Notes under the pieces: generated by a model
Seen by the model: the letters and a program-made list of their open reading frames with translations, nothing else
Databases searched by the model: none
What the model was told of the DNA's origin: nothing
Part shown: in pieces, positions 5,803 to 14,144 of the stretch
Layout of the letters: the number at the start of each line of letters is the position of its first letter
Position numbering within the stretch: the stretch's first letter is position 1
Position numbers and translations under genes: made by a program
Assembly (NCBI GenBank): GCA_900556205.1
Contig: USNX01000001.1
Location: 1-22,267 of the forward strand
Direction: 5' to 3'
Length of the DNA stretch: 22,267 bases
Source: an uncultured Collinsella sp.
GTDB lineage: Bacteria; Actinomycetota; Coriobacteriia; Coriobacteriales; Coriobacteriaceae

Positions 5803-8070
5803 ATGCCCCGTATCAATCTTGCGGATCTTGCCGAGCAGTCCTTTGGCACCTCGCTCGAGCAGCTCGATGACCGTCGTATTTATAAGCTGCTGGCCAAGCT
5901 CGTGCAGGAGCGCTCTGCCGCCTGTCCTCTCAACAACGGCAAGAAAAAGCTCTACTACATCTCTGCCGAGTTTTTGATCGGCAAGCTGCTCATCAACAAT
6001 ATGATCGACCTTGGCATCTATGACGAGGTTAAGGACCAGCTCACCGCCGCGGACCACGACCTCAACAAGATCGAGGAGTTCGAGGTCGAACCGTCGCTCG
6101 GCAACGGCGGCCTGGGCCGTCTGGCCGCATGCTTCCTGGATTCCATCGCCACGCTGGGCTTGACCGGCGATGGCGTGGGCCTCAACTACCATTACGGCCT
6201 GTTCCGCCAGCGCTTTGTCGACAACCAGCAGAAGGCCGTCCCCGACGAGTGGCTCGGTGAGCAGGACATCCTAGTCGACGACGACCGCTCCTACACCGTC
6301 GAGTTCGGTGATTTTGCCGTTACTTCCAAGCTCGTCAACATCGATGTGCCCGGTTATGGCCAGCCCACCAAGAACCGCCTGCGCCTGTTCGACCTGGCAA
6401 GTGTCGACGACGGCCTGGTCCCCGGCAGCTCCATCGACTTCGACAAGACCGAGATCGCCAAGAACCTCACCTTGTTCCTCTATCCGGATGATTCCGACGA
6501 GCAGGGCCGCCTGCTTCGCATCTACCAGGAATACTTCATGGTGAGCAACGCCGCCCAGCTCCTGATCGACGAGGCCATCGAGCGCGGCAGCAACTTGCAC
6601 GACCTGGCCGACTACGCCGTAGTCCAGATCAATGACACGCACCCCACCATGGTCATCCCCGAGCTCATTCGCTTGCTCACCACCAAGCACGACATCGAGT
6701 TTGACGAGGCCGTGACCATCGTGCGCTCCATGGTCGCCTACACTAACCACACGATTCTTGCCGAGGCGCTCGAGAAGTGGCCGCTCACCAGCCTGCAGAA
6801 GGTCTCCCCTGCCATCGCCGACATTATCGTCAAGCTCGACGAGGTCGCCAAGGCCGAGCACGACGACCCGCGTGTCGCCATCATCGACGAGTACGACACC
6901 GTCCACATGGCCCACATGGACATCCACTTTGGCTTCTCCATCAACGGCGTCGCCGCACTCCACACCAAGATCCTGGAGGATACCGAGCTCCATCCGTTCT
7001 ACGAGATCTATCCCGAGAAGTTCTCCAACAAGACCAACGGCATCACCTTCCGCCGTTGGATCCATGGCGCCAACCCCGCGCTCGCCAGCCTGCTCGACGA
7101 TGTAATCGGCACCGATTGGCGCAGCACCGGCGACCTGAGCAAGCTTGCCGAGTTCGTTGACGACAAAGGTGTTCTTGAGCGCTTGGCTGCCACCAAGACC
7201 GAGGCCAAGGCCATCATGCACGAGTTTATGGCGCTCGAGCAGGGTGTGACCATTCCCTCCAACGCCATCATCGATGTTCAGGTCAAGCGTATCCACGAGT
7301 ACAAGCGCCAGCAGATGCTCGCGCTCTACATCATCTGGAAGTATCTCGACATCAAGAACGGCAATAAGCCTAAGCACCCCGTCACCATCATCTTTGGCGG
7401 CAAGGCGGCCCCTGCCTACACCATCGCCCAAGACATCATTCATCTAATCCTGACGCTGTCCCAGTGGATAGCAAACGACCCCGACGTGGCCCCCTACCTG
7501 CAGGTTGTCATGATCGAGAACTATAACGTCACCGCCGCCGAGCGCGTGATCCCCGCCGCTGACATCTCCGAGCAAATCAGCCTGGCCTCCAAGGAGGCGA
7601 GTGGCACTTCCAACATGAAGTTCATGCTCAACGGCGCTTTAACCCTGTGCACGCTCGACGGCGCCAATGTGGAGATCGCCGAACTCGTCGGCGACGAGAA
7701 CATCTACACCTTTGGTGCCTCGTCCAAGCAGGTCGAGCAGCTCTATGCCGAAGGCACCTATGACGCCGGCGCGCTCTACCGCAAGCCCGGCATCAAGCTG
7801 CTGGTGGACTTCATCACCAACCCGGCCTTTATGGCGACCGGCAACGCCGAGCGCCTGCAGCGTCTGCACGACGACATCAAGGGCAAGGACTGGTTTATGG
7901 CCCTGCTCGACATTGAGGAGTACATCCAGACCAAGGAGCGCGTGCTGGCCGACTACGAGGACCAGGATGCCTGGATGCGCAAGGCGCTGATCAACATCGC
8001 CAACGCAGGCGCCTTCTCGTCCGACCGCACGATCTCCCAGTACAACGACGAGATCTGGCACCTGAGCTAA
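5803..8070 (+). CDS. glgP: glycogen/maltodextrin phosphorylase GlgP
   Basis: GT35 alpha-glucan phosphorylase, 755 residues, PLP-dependent and cytoplasmic. It splits terminal alpha-1,4-glucosyl units with phosphate to give glucose 1-phosphate, so it completes the MalQ pathway without spending ATP. The PLP lysine is Lys606 in EASGTSNMKFMLNG (598-610). The family motifs EPSLGNGGLGRLAACFLDS (96-114), YHYGLFRQ (129-136), QINDTHPTM (275-283), KTNGITFRRW (410-419) and QVKRIHEYKRQ (493-503) are all present. Length is near the short bacterial forms (750-800), without the extra N-terminal regulatory segment of eukaryotic enzymes. AGGAGG ends four bases before the ATG. No copy of the GTTTAAAC operator is visible upstream. 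The call is secure; whether stored glycogen or imported dextrin is the main substrate is not shown. Confidence 0.97.
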   Translation: MPRINLADLAEQSFGTSLEQLDDRRIYKLLAKLVQERSAACPLNNGKKKLYYISAEFLIGKLLINNMIDLGIYDEVKDQLTAADHDLNKIEEFEVEPSLGNGGLGRLAACFLDSIATLGLTGDGVGLNYHYGLFRQRFVDNQQKAVPDEWLGEQDILVDDDRSYTVEFGDFAVTSKLVNIDVPGYGQPTKNRLRLFDLASVDDGLVPGSSIDFDKTEIAKNLTLFLYPDDSDEQGRLLRIYQEYFMVSNAAQLLIDEAIERGSNLHDLADYAVVQINDTHPTMVIPELIRLLTTKHDIEFDEAVTIVRSMVAYTNHTILAEALEKWPLTSLQKVSPAIADIIVKLDEVAKAEHDDPRVAIIDEYDTVHMAHMDIHFGFSINGVAALHTKILEDTELHPFYEIYPEKFSNKTNGITFRRWIHGANPALASLLDDVIGTDWRSTGDLSKLAEFVDDKGVLERLAATKTEAKAIMHEFMALEQGVTIPSNAIIDVQVKRIHEYKRQQMLALYIIWKYLDIKNGNKPKHPVTIIFGGKAAPAYTIAQDIIHLILTLSQWIANDPDVAPYLQVVMIENYNVTAAERVIPAADISEQISLASKEASGTSNMKFMLNGALTLCTLDGANVEIAELVGDENIYTFGASSKQVEQLYAEGTYDAGALYRKPGIKLLVDFITNPAFMATGNAERLQRLHDDIKGKDWFMALLDIEEYIQTKERVLADYEDQDAWMRKALINIANAGAFSSDRTISQYNDEIWHLS

Positions 8071-8100
8071 TTTCGTTTCCTTTACCCATCCTCTTGAAGG

Positions 8101-8130
8101 CGGAGTCGCGGCAACGCGGCTCCGTTTTTT
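8101..8130 (+). terminator. intrinsic terminator of glgP
   Basis: A 10-bp stem, CGGAGTCGCG (8101-8110) with CGCGGCTCCG (8115-8124) and one G-U pair, is closed by the GNRA-type tetraloop GCAA and followed by six T (8125-8130). Confidence 0.95.
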
Positions 8131-8169
8131 GTGCCCATACGCCGCCCCATGACCTGCCTCGACCAAAAA

Positions 8170-8384
8170 TCTCGGCCTGTAACATCTAGCCGGCAAAATT
8201 AGGTCTACCTGTTACAGAACGAGACAGACGGGCAAGGCGGCTAAAAAGATCTCGATCTGTAACAGGTAACTGCCGAAATCAGTCCTTCGTGTTACAGATC
8301 GAGATGAAAGGACAGGCAGCTCAACGCTGTCTCGATCTGTAACATCTAGACCGACTTTGGCCCTCCTCCTGTTACAGATCAAGA
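8170..8384. repeat. regular array of six 15-bp repeats in alternating orientation, exact 40-bp pitch
   Basis: TCTCGATCTGTAACA or a near copy starts at 8170, 8250 and 8330. Its reverse complement TGTTACAGATCGAGA starts at 8210, 8290 and 8370. Three arms are perfect, two have one mismatch and the first has two. All five intervals between arms are exactly 25 bases, and their sequences are largely different. Neighbouring arms can pair as hairpins in two registers (1-2, 3-4, 5-6 or 2-3, 4-5). The array fills the gap between the terminators of the convergent glgP and ABC operon, where neither strand has a credible gene. There is no U-tract. It resembles a BIME; it is not a CRISPR, because the repeats are short and alternate in direction. 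Confidence 0.85.
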
Positions 8385-8417
8385 CAAACTGGTAGATGGA
8401 CAACCCCAACACAAAGA

Positions 8418-8456
8418 AAGGCTCCCCTCTCGCCCAGTGGACGGGAGGGGAGCCTT
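8418..8456 (-). terminator. intrinsic terminator of the ABC operon
   Basis: A 15-bp stem, AAGGCTCCCCTCTCG (8418-8432) with CGGGAGGGGAGCCTT (8442-8456) and one G-U pair, has a 9-base loop. Read on the minus strand it is followed by the T-rich CTTTCTTTG. It lies about 70 bases after the ATPase stop. Confidence 0.85.
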
Positions 8457-8524
8457 ATATGTGACCACGGCAAAAGGATGGCAAAGCCGCAGTCGCCCAA
8501 AAGGAGGGCCTGATTGGATCGGGC

Positions 8525-9724
<1,200 letters not shown>

Positions 9725-9741
9725 GTCTTTACCTTTCGATA

Positions 9742-9767
9742 TGCGGCGCCATGTTGAGGGCACCGCA
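9742..9767 (-). other. small hairpin between the second permease and ATPase genes
   Basis: TGCGGCGCC (9742-9750) pairs with GGCACCGCA (9759-9767) with one G-U type mismatch around an 8-base loop. It has no T-run, so it is more likely an mRNA processing or stability element than a terminator. Confidence 0.35.
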
Positions 9768-9791
9768 GAAACTTGCAAAACAGTTACGGCA

Positions 9792-10631
9792 TCAGCCCTT
9801 GACGGCACCTGCCACCACGCCGTCGATGATGTACTTCTGGCAGAGGATGTACATGATAACGATGGGGATAACGACCATCATGATGCAGGCCATCATGGGG
9901 CCGAGCTCGACGTGGCCGTAGCCGCCGCGGAAGTACTGGATCAAGATAGGAATGGTCTTGCACTTGGTGGAGTCGAGGGTGAGGTAGGGCAGCAGATAGT
10001 CGTTCCAGACCCACATGGTCTCGAGGATGCCGACCGAAAGATAGGTGGGCTTCATGATGGGAAGGACAATCTTAAAGAACACCTGGACCGGGTTGCAGCC
10101 GTCGATCATGGCCGCCTCCTCGATCTCGAGCGGGATGTTCTTTACAAAGCCGGCGAACATAAAGACCGCCAGGCCCGCGCCAAAGCCCAGATAGATAAAG
10201 CAGATGTTGAACGGCGTGTTGAAGCCGATGCGGTCCGCCAAATTGGACAGCGTGAACATGAGCATCTGGAAGGGCACGACCATCGAGAAGACGAACAGGT
10301 AATAGAAGAAGTTCGAGATCTTGCTGTTGACGCGCACTACGTACCAAGCACACATGGAGCAGCACACCAGAATCAGCACGACCGACGTGACCGTGATGAT
10401 GAGCGAGTACATAAATGCCGAGGCAAAGCCCTGCTCGTTAAGGGCATGCATGTAGTTTGCGAGGCCGTTGAACGTCTCGGGCGTGAGCAGATCGAATGCC
10501 GTGGTGGTGCTGATTGCAGTTGCCTTTTTAAAGGAATTGAGCGCAATCATGAACACGGGGTAGATCCACGCGAGCGACAGAATCGTAAAGAAAATCGAGA
10601 GCGCGCGGTTGATAACCTTATCGCGTTTCAT
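9792..10631 (-). CDS. sugar ABC transporter permease, MalG type
   Basis: A 279-residue inner-membrane permease of the CUT1 family with about six hydrophobic segments, the first at residues 12-32. The EAA loop that docks the ATPase is present near 190 (IEEAAMIDGCNPVQVF then KIVLPIMKP). The N-terminal cytoplasmic start MKRDK and the C-terminal IIDGVVAGAVKG are typical of MalG/MsmG-like proteins. Its start codon overlaps the stop of the first permease by one base (TAATG), so the two are translationally coupled. It would form a heterodimer with the other permease. Substrate is inferred from context only (maltodextrin or a related oligosaccharide). Confidence 0.93.
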   Translation of the reverse strand: MKRDKVINRALSIFFTILSLAWIYPVFMIALNSFKKATAISTTTAFDLLTPETFNGLANYMHALNEQGFASAFMYSLIITVTSVVLILVCCSMCAWYVVRVNSKISNFFYYLFVFSMVVPFQMLMFTLSNLADRIGFNTPFNICFIYLGFGAGLAVFMFAGFVKNIPLEIEEAAMIDGCNPVQVFFKIVLPIMKPTYLSVGILETMWVWNDYLLPYLTLDSTKCKTIPILIQYFRGGYGHVELGPMMACIMMVVIPIVIMYILCQKYIIDGVVAGAVKG

Positions 10632-11485
10632 TACTGCTGCACCTCCTTGGACCTCGTGGCCTTAAGCTGAATCATGGAGATGGCTACGACCAGGATGCAG
10701 AAGATAACCGCCTTGGCCTGACCGATGCCCTGCCATGCGATACCGGCACGCGAATAGAACGTGTTGTAGATGTTCAGGGCGAGCATCTCGGTGGAGTGCG
10801 CGGGGGCGCCGCCGGTAAGGGCGAGGTTCTGGTCGAACAGCTTAAAGCCGTTGGTGATGGACAGGAACAGGCAGATAGTGATGGTCGGCATCAGGTTAGG
10901 GATCTTAACCTTCCAAAACGTCTGCCATGCCGTGGCACCGTCGACCTTGGCGGCCTCGATGTAGTCGGACGGAATGGACTGCAGACCAGCGATGTAGATG
11001 ATCATCATGTAGCCGACCTGCTGCCACAGGGTCAGGATGATAAGGCCCCAGAAGCCAGCGGCGGAGTTGAGGGCGATAAGCTGGGCACCCACGTTGGAGA
11101 GCAGGCAGTTGATCAGAATCTGCCAAATGTAACCCAGTACAATGCCGCCGATCAGGTTAGGCATAAAGAAGATCGTACGGAAGATGTTGGTGCCCTTGAG
11201 CGCCTTGCGGGTGAGCGCCTGTGCAATGGCCAGCGCGATCACGTTGATGAGCACCGTCGACAGGAAGGCAAACGCCACGGTAAAGAAGAACGACGTGGAG
11301 AACTGCGGATCCGTCAAGGCACGCACATAGTTCTCGACACCGACAAAATGCGCGTTGTTAATGGTAATAAACTGGCAGAACGAGAGATAGAAGCCCTGGA
11401 TAAAGGGGATCACGAACCCGATCATAAACGCCAGGCACGTGGGCAGCATAAAGAGCGGCCACCAGCGCTTGAGTGCTTTGCCCAT
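10631..11485 (-). CDS. sugar ABC transporter permease, MalF type
   Basis: A 284-residue CUT1 permease with about six membrane segments, starting with PLFMLPTCLAFMIGFVIPFI (about 10-29). The EAA loop is at about 188-205 (YIEAAKVDGATAWQTFWKVKIP). It is short like MsmF/AmyD and lacks the large periplasmic domain of E. coli MalF. ATG 11485 has AAAGGA upstream at a good distance. It is the second gene of the operon, 87 bases after the binding-protein stop with a strong hairpin in between, and it overlaps the MalG-type gene by one base. Confidence 0.93.
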   Translation of the reverse strand: MGKALKRWWPLFMLPTCLAFMIGFVIPFIQGFYLSFCQFITINNAHFVGVENYVRALTDPQFSTSFFFTVAFAFLSTVLINVIALAIAQALTRKALKGTNIFRTIFFMPNLIGGIVLGYIWQILINCLLSNVGAQLIALNSAAGFWGLIILTLWQQVGYMMIIYIAGLQSIPSDYIEAAKVDGATAWQTFWKVKIPNLMPTITICLFLSITNGFKLFDQNLALTGGAPAHSTEMLALNIYNTFYSRAGIAWQGIGQAKAVIFCILVVAISMIQLKATRSKEVQQ

Positions 11486-11505
11486 AGAAGGGTCCTTTCA
11501 ATATG

Positions 11506-11541
11506 CAGGGGGCGGGCAAACCTACGTCTGCCCGCCCCCTG
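11506..11541 (-). other. strong hairpin between the binding-protein and first permease genes
   Basis: A 13-bp perfect stem, CAGGGGGCGGGCA (11506-11518) with TGCCCGCCCCCTG (11529-11541), has a 10-base loop. It starts 31 bases after the binding-protein stop and has no T-run on the minus strand. It occupies the same place as the REP hairpins between malE and malF in E. coli, which protect the upstream mRNA from 3' decay. That role is inferred here. Confidence 0.7.
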
Positions 11542-11572
11542 TCGCTAATCAGATAGCTTGGGCAGCAACTGC

Positions 11573-12889
11573 TTACTCGGAAGCAGCCTTCTCGGTCTTC
11601 CAGCCATCGACGAAGGCGTTCTTGACGCCGTCCCACTTGGTGTTGTCGGCAGCATAAGCGATGAGAGCCTGCTTGAGGTTCTTCTTCCACTCCTCGGAGG
11701 GGATGTAAACGAAGTCCCAAGCGACGGTCTTCTTGCCGTCCTTGGCCATAGCAACGGCCTGCTGCGAGAAGACGTTGGTGGTCTCCTTGGCGCTCTTGAA
11801 CGGGGCAGTCAGACCCATCTTGTCAGCGATGATGCTGGTGGCGGTGTCAGAAGTGACGCACCAATACATGAAGTCCTCGGTGGCCTTCTGAGCATCCTCG
11901 GAAGCCTGGGAGCTGACGCACCAGTAGTTCTCGCCGCCGGAGCACAGGCCCTGGTTCTCCTCGCCGTCGACGCCGATGTAGATCGGCAGCATGCCGAGCT
12001 GGTCGTCGGTCATACCGGCCTTGGTGAGGTCGGCGTAGGCCCAAGAGCCGTTCTGGTAGAAGACGGCCTTGCCGGTTGCGAACTCGTTGGTGGCGTCGTC
12101 ACCGGTCTTGGAGGCGAGCTGCGAAGGATCGCAGGTGGAGTCGGTGATGTACAGGTCGAAGATCTGCTTAAAGTTGTCGAGATACTCGCCCTTGATCTCG
12201 TCGTCCTCCTGGTTGTGCTCCTTCTCGAACTCGTAGTAGAGCGGGAGGTTGGCGAGGTGGGTGGTGTAGCGCCAGCTGGAGGAGTCATCCATGCCGGCGG
12301 AAGTGAAGGCACCGTCAACGCCGAGCTCGTCCTTGCGGGCCTGGATGTCATCGGCGCAAGCCTTCAGCTTGTCGAAGGAGTTGATGTCCTCGGCCTTGTA
12401 GCCAGCCTTCTCGAGCAGCTGCTTGTTGTAGATGATGCCGTAGCTCTCCTGGACCCAGTCGATACCCAGATCCTTGCCATCGGACTGCAGAGCCAGGGAG
12501 TCGTCAATGAGCTCACCGCGGAGCTTGGTATCGGACAGGTCGGCGCAGTAATCCTTCCAGTTCTTAAGACCGGTGGGGCCGTTGACCTGGAACAGGGTCG
12601 GAGCGGAGCTCTTGGACATCTCGGACTTGAGCTTCTCCTCGTAGGTGTTGGAGGCAGCGGTCACGATCTTGACCTCGACGCCCTTCTCCTTCTTATAGGC
12701 CTTGGCGATCTCCTTCCACTCCTTGTCGACCTCGGGCTTGAATTGGAGGAAGTAGACCTCGGCAGCGTCACCAGAAGCAGAGGAGCCGGAGCCGGCAGAA
12801 CCACCGCAGCCCACGAGACCCAGACCAAGAACCGCAGCCGCGGAACCAGCAAAGCCCAGGAACTGCCTTCTGCTCATTTCGTTCTTCAT
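11573..12889 (-). CDS. sugar-binding lipoprotein of a CUT1 ABC importer
   Basis: A 438-residue extracellular solute-binding protein (family 1, MalE/MsmE-like), the receptor of the importer encoded behind it. The signal sequence combines a twin-arginine motif SRRQFLG (6-12) with a lipobox LVGC at 25-28. The mature protein would therefore be exported folded by Tat and lipid-anchored at Cys28. A Gly/Ser-rich tether follows (29-46), then the mixed alpha/beta binding fold, with YGIIYNKQLLEKAG and GSWAYADLTKAGM as typical hinge and ligand segments. GTG 12907 is in frame, but ATG 12889 has AGGGTGG six bases upstream and begins a normal Tat signal. The gene leads the operon. Maltodextrin is the likely ligand by context; the sequence alone does not decide. 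Confidence 0.93.
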   Translation of the reverse strand: MKNEMSRRQFLGFAGSAAAVLGLGLVGCGGSAGSGSSASGDAAEVYFLQFKPEVDKEWKEIAKAYKKEKGVEVKIVTAASNTYEEKLKSEMSKSSAPTLFQVNGPTGLKNWKDYCADLSDTKLRGELIDDSLALQSDGKDLGIDWVQESYGIIYNKQLLEKAGYKAEDINSFDKLKACADDIQARKDELGVDGAFTSAGMDDSSSWRYTTHLANLPLYYEFEKEHNQEDDEIKGEYLDNFKQIFDLYITDSTCDPSQLASKTGDDATNEFATGKAVFYQNGSWAYADLTKAGMTDDQLGMLPIYIGVDGEENQGLCSGGENYWCVSSQASEDAQKATEDFMYWCVTSDTATSIIADKMGLTAPFKSAKETTNVFSQQAVAMAKDGKKTVAWDFVYIPSEEWKKNLKQALIAYAADNTKWDGVKNAFVDGWKTEKAASE

Positions 12890-12997
12890 TACAATCCACC
12901 CTTTCACACCGTGGCGGCACCCTTTGCCGCCGCCTTCGGAGATTGGCTCGGGGACTTTGCCCCTTTTGCTGATTTGTACAATACGCTATTTGGCTAG

Positions 12998-13009
12998 TTG
13001 TTTGAACAA
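12998..13009. promoter_or_regulatory. operator-like palindrome upstream of the ABC operon (proximal)
   Basis: TTGTTTGAACAA, with arms TTGTT/AACAA around TG, differs by one base from TTGTTTAAACAA. It lies about 110 bases before the binding-protein start. Read on the minus strand it overlaps a weak -35-like TTCAAA followed after 17 bases by TATTGT. Confidence 0.5.
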
Positions 13010-13072
13010 GTATTACTAGAGCGGTAGAAAAACATCGGTGAACGGTAATTTCAACTTGATACTTGACAAGTT

Positions 13073-13084
13073 TTGTATAAACAA
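13073..13084. promoter_or_regulatory. operator-like palindrome upstream of the ABC operon (distal)
   Basis: TTGTATAAACAA matches 11 of 12 to the TTGTTTAAACAA form and 11 of 12 to the TTGTATATACAA operator known for Bacillus TreR. It lies 75 bases from the proximal site, in an AT-rich patch between the repressor's terminator and the ABC operon. Confidence 0.45.
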
Positions 13085-13106
13085 TTATTTGTTATCGAAT
13101 GCAGAT

Positions 13107-13153
13107 AAAACGCCCGGTCAAGCCGATGCATCGTCGGTTTGACCGGGCGTTTT
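13107..13153 (-). terminator. intrinsic terminator of the TreR-like gene
   Basis: A 15-bp perfect outer stem, AAAACGCCCGGTCAA (13107-13121) with TTGACCGGGCGTTTT (13139-13153), has an inner CCGA/TCGG extension. It lies about 43 bases after the minus-strand stop. A/T runs at both ends would let it work in either direction. Confidence 0.92.
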
Positions 13154-13195
13154 CTCTTTGAGGGCATGAGTCTCGTCAGGCTGCGAGCTAGCCGA

Positions 13196-13915
13196 CTATC
13201 GCTTGGAGTTGACGCGGTAGTGGAAGATCTCGGGATGCGTGCGGGCATGCGTGACCTCGAACAAGATGCCGTCCGAGGTGTACGACTGGCTCTCCATGAC
13301 GGCGACGCAGTTGTACTTACCAAGGTCCAAGTATCTGCAGTCCTCATCGTTGGCAAGCTCGACGCTCACCGTACGGCGACTCGCCATCACTTTGACGCCG
13401 CGTTTGTGCTCCAGATAGTCGTAAATAGAATCTGCCGCGATCTCGGGGGTCAGGCCCTTGGCGATCGACGCCAAAAAATAGCCATGGTCCACTTGGCGCG
13501 CGTTGCCGTTGAGGCTTCGGACACGCACTACGCGAATAAGCTCCTCGCCCACCCTAAAGCCCAGGCGACGAGAGAGCTGCTCGGTGCAGACCAGATGTTC
13601 AAAAGACTTAACGTCCGTCGATGCAACGGCATTGTTGCGCTTTGCAAACTCGCCAAACGACTCAACCTCTTCGAGTGCGCCCAACATGTCGGTTTCGCCC
13701 TTAAGCCAAATAACGCGCACGCCCTTGCCGTGTATGGGCTGCACAAACATCCCGTCGGCCAGCATGCTCAAAGCGCGGCGGACGGTATTGCGCGTGCAGC
13801 CAAATTCCGCGGTCAGTTCGGCTTCGGTTGGCAGCATCTCCTGAAACGCATAGGTCCCATTAATGATGCGCGAGCGTATTTCTCGGTAGATTCCTTCGTA
13901 TATCGCTTTTGGCAT
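13196..13915 (-). CDS. treR: GntR/HutC-family repressor, TreR-like
   Basis: A 239-residue cytoplasmic repressor, the usual TreR length. The winged helix is N-terminal (about 1-70): YEGIYREIRSRIINGTY, LPTEAELTAEFGCTRNTVRRAL and the wing IHGKGVRVI. The UTRA effector domain follows (about 80-235) with the TreR signature DHGYFLASIAKGLTPEIA, SIYDYLE and the late VSVELANDEDCRYLDL. TreR proteins are classically released by trehalose 6-phosphate. Here the divergent neighbour is a MalP-type PTS, so a maltose- or trehalose-type 6-phosphate is the likely effector. ATG 13915 has AGGTG five bases upstream; the longer frame to 13960 does not. A candidate operator lies in its own promoter region, so autorepression is likely. 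Confidence 0.88.
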   Translation of the reverse strand: MPKAIYEGIYREIRSRIINGTYAFQEMLPTEAELTAEFGCTRNTVRRALSMLADGMFVQPIHGKGVRVIWLKGETDMLGALEEVESFGEFAKRNNAVASTDVKSFEHLVCTEQLSRRLGFRVGEELIRVVRVRSLNGNARQVDHGYFLASIAKGLTPEIAADSIYDYLEHKRGVKVMASRRTVSVELANDEDCRYLDLGKYNCVAVMESQSYTSDGILFEVTHARTHPEIFHYRVNSKR

Positions 13916-13969
13916 TGTTTCACCTCTACATTGTTCATTACCGGCTAGGCACGATAGCATTTCTTAAAG

Positions 13970-13981
13970 TTGTTTAAACTG
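13970..13981. promoter_or_regulatory. operator-like palindrome upstream of the TreR-like gene
   Basis: TTGTTTAAACTG contains the 8-bp palindrome GTTTAAAC (13972-13979). On the minus strand it overlaps the expected -35 position of a candidate TATCGT -10 box, about 55 bases before the repressor start. Confidence 0.5.
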
Positions 13982-14078
13982 AATATCGGTAAAGCGACAG
14001 GATTTAACCGTTGACGGTTTCTGTCATGCCCAAATCGGTTTCGCTCAAAACTGCCGGTACGACAATCGTCCGGTCCTC

Positions 14079-14103
14079 TACAATGAATCCATTGTTTAAA
14101 CGT
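14079..14103 (+). promoter_or_regulatory. -10 box and operator-like palindrome of the PTS fusion gene
   Basis: TACAAT (14079-14084, 5 of 6 to -10) is followed seven bases later by TTGTTTAAACGT (14092-14103) with the GTTTAAAC palindrome (14094-14101). The palindrome would sit at about +1 to +12, a classical repression position. No good -35 box is visible. The ribosome binding site GGAAGG is at 14133-14138. Confidence 0.5.
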
Positions 14104-14144
14104 TTCCCCACGCGCAACGCGCCTCGATATTCGGAAGGCAGAAC

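Noticed and set aside
8170..8384. CRISPR array
   Set aside because: The repeats are only 15 bp and alternate in orientation, which CRISPR repeats do not, and no cas gene is in the window.
11506..11541. Terminator after the binding-protein gene
   Set aside because: The stem is strong but lacks a T-run, and the permease genes follow in the same operon, so an mRNA stability element is more likely.
11558..12997. A 479-residue plus-strand frame opposite the sugar-binding lipoprotein
   Set aside because: It is Val/Leu/Gly-rich shadow sequence; the minus strand encodes a complete Tat lipoprotein in an operon.
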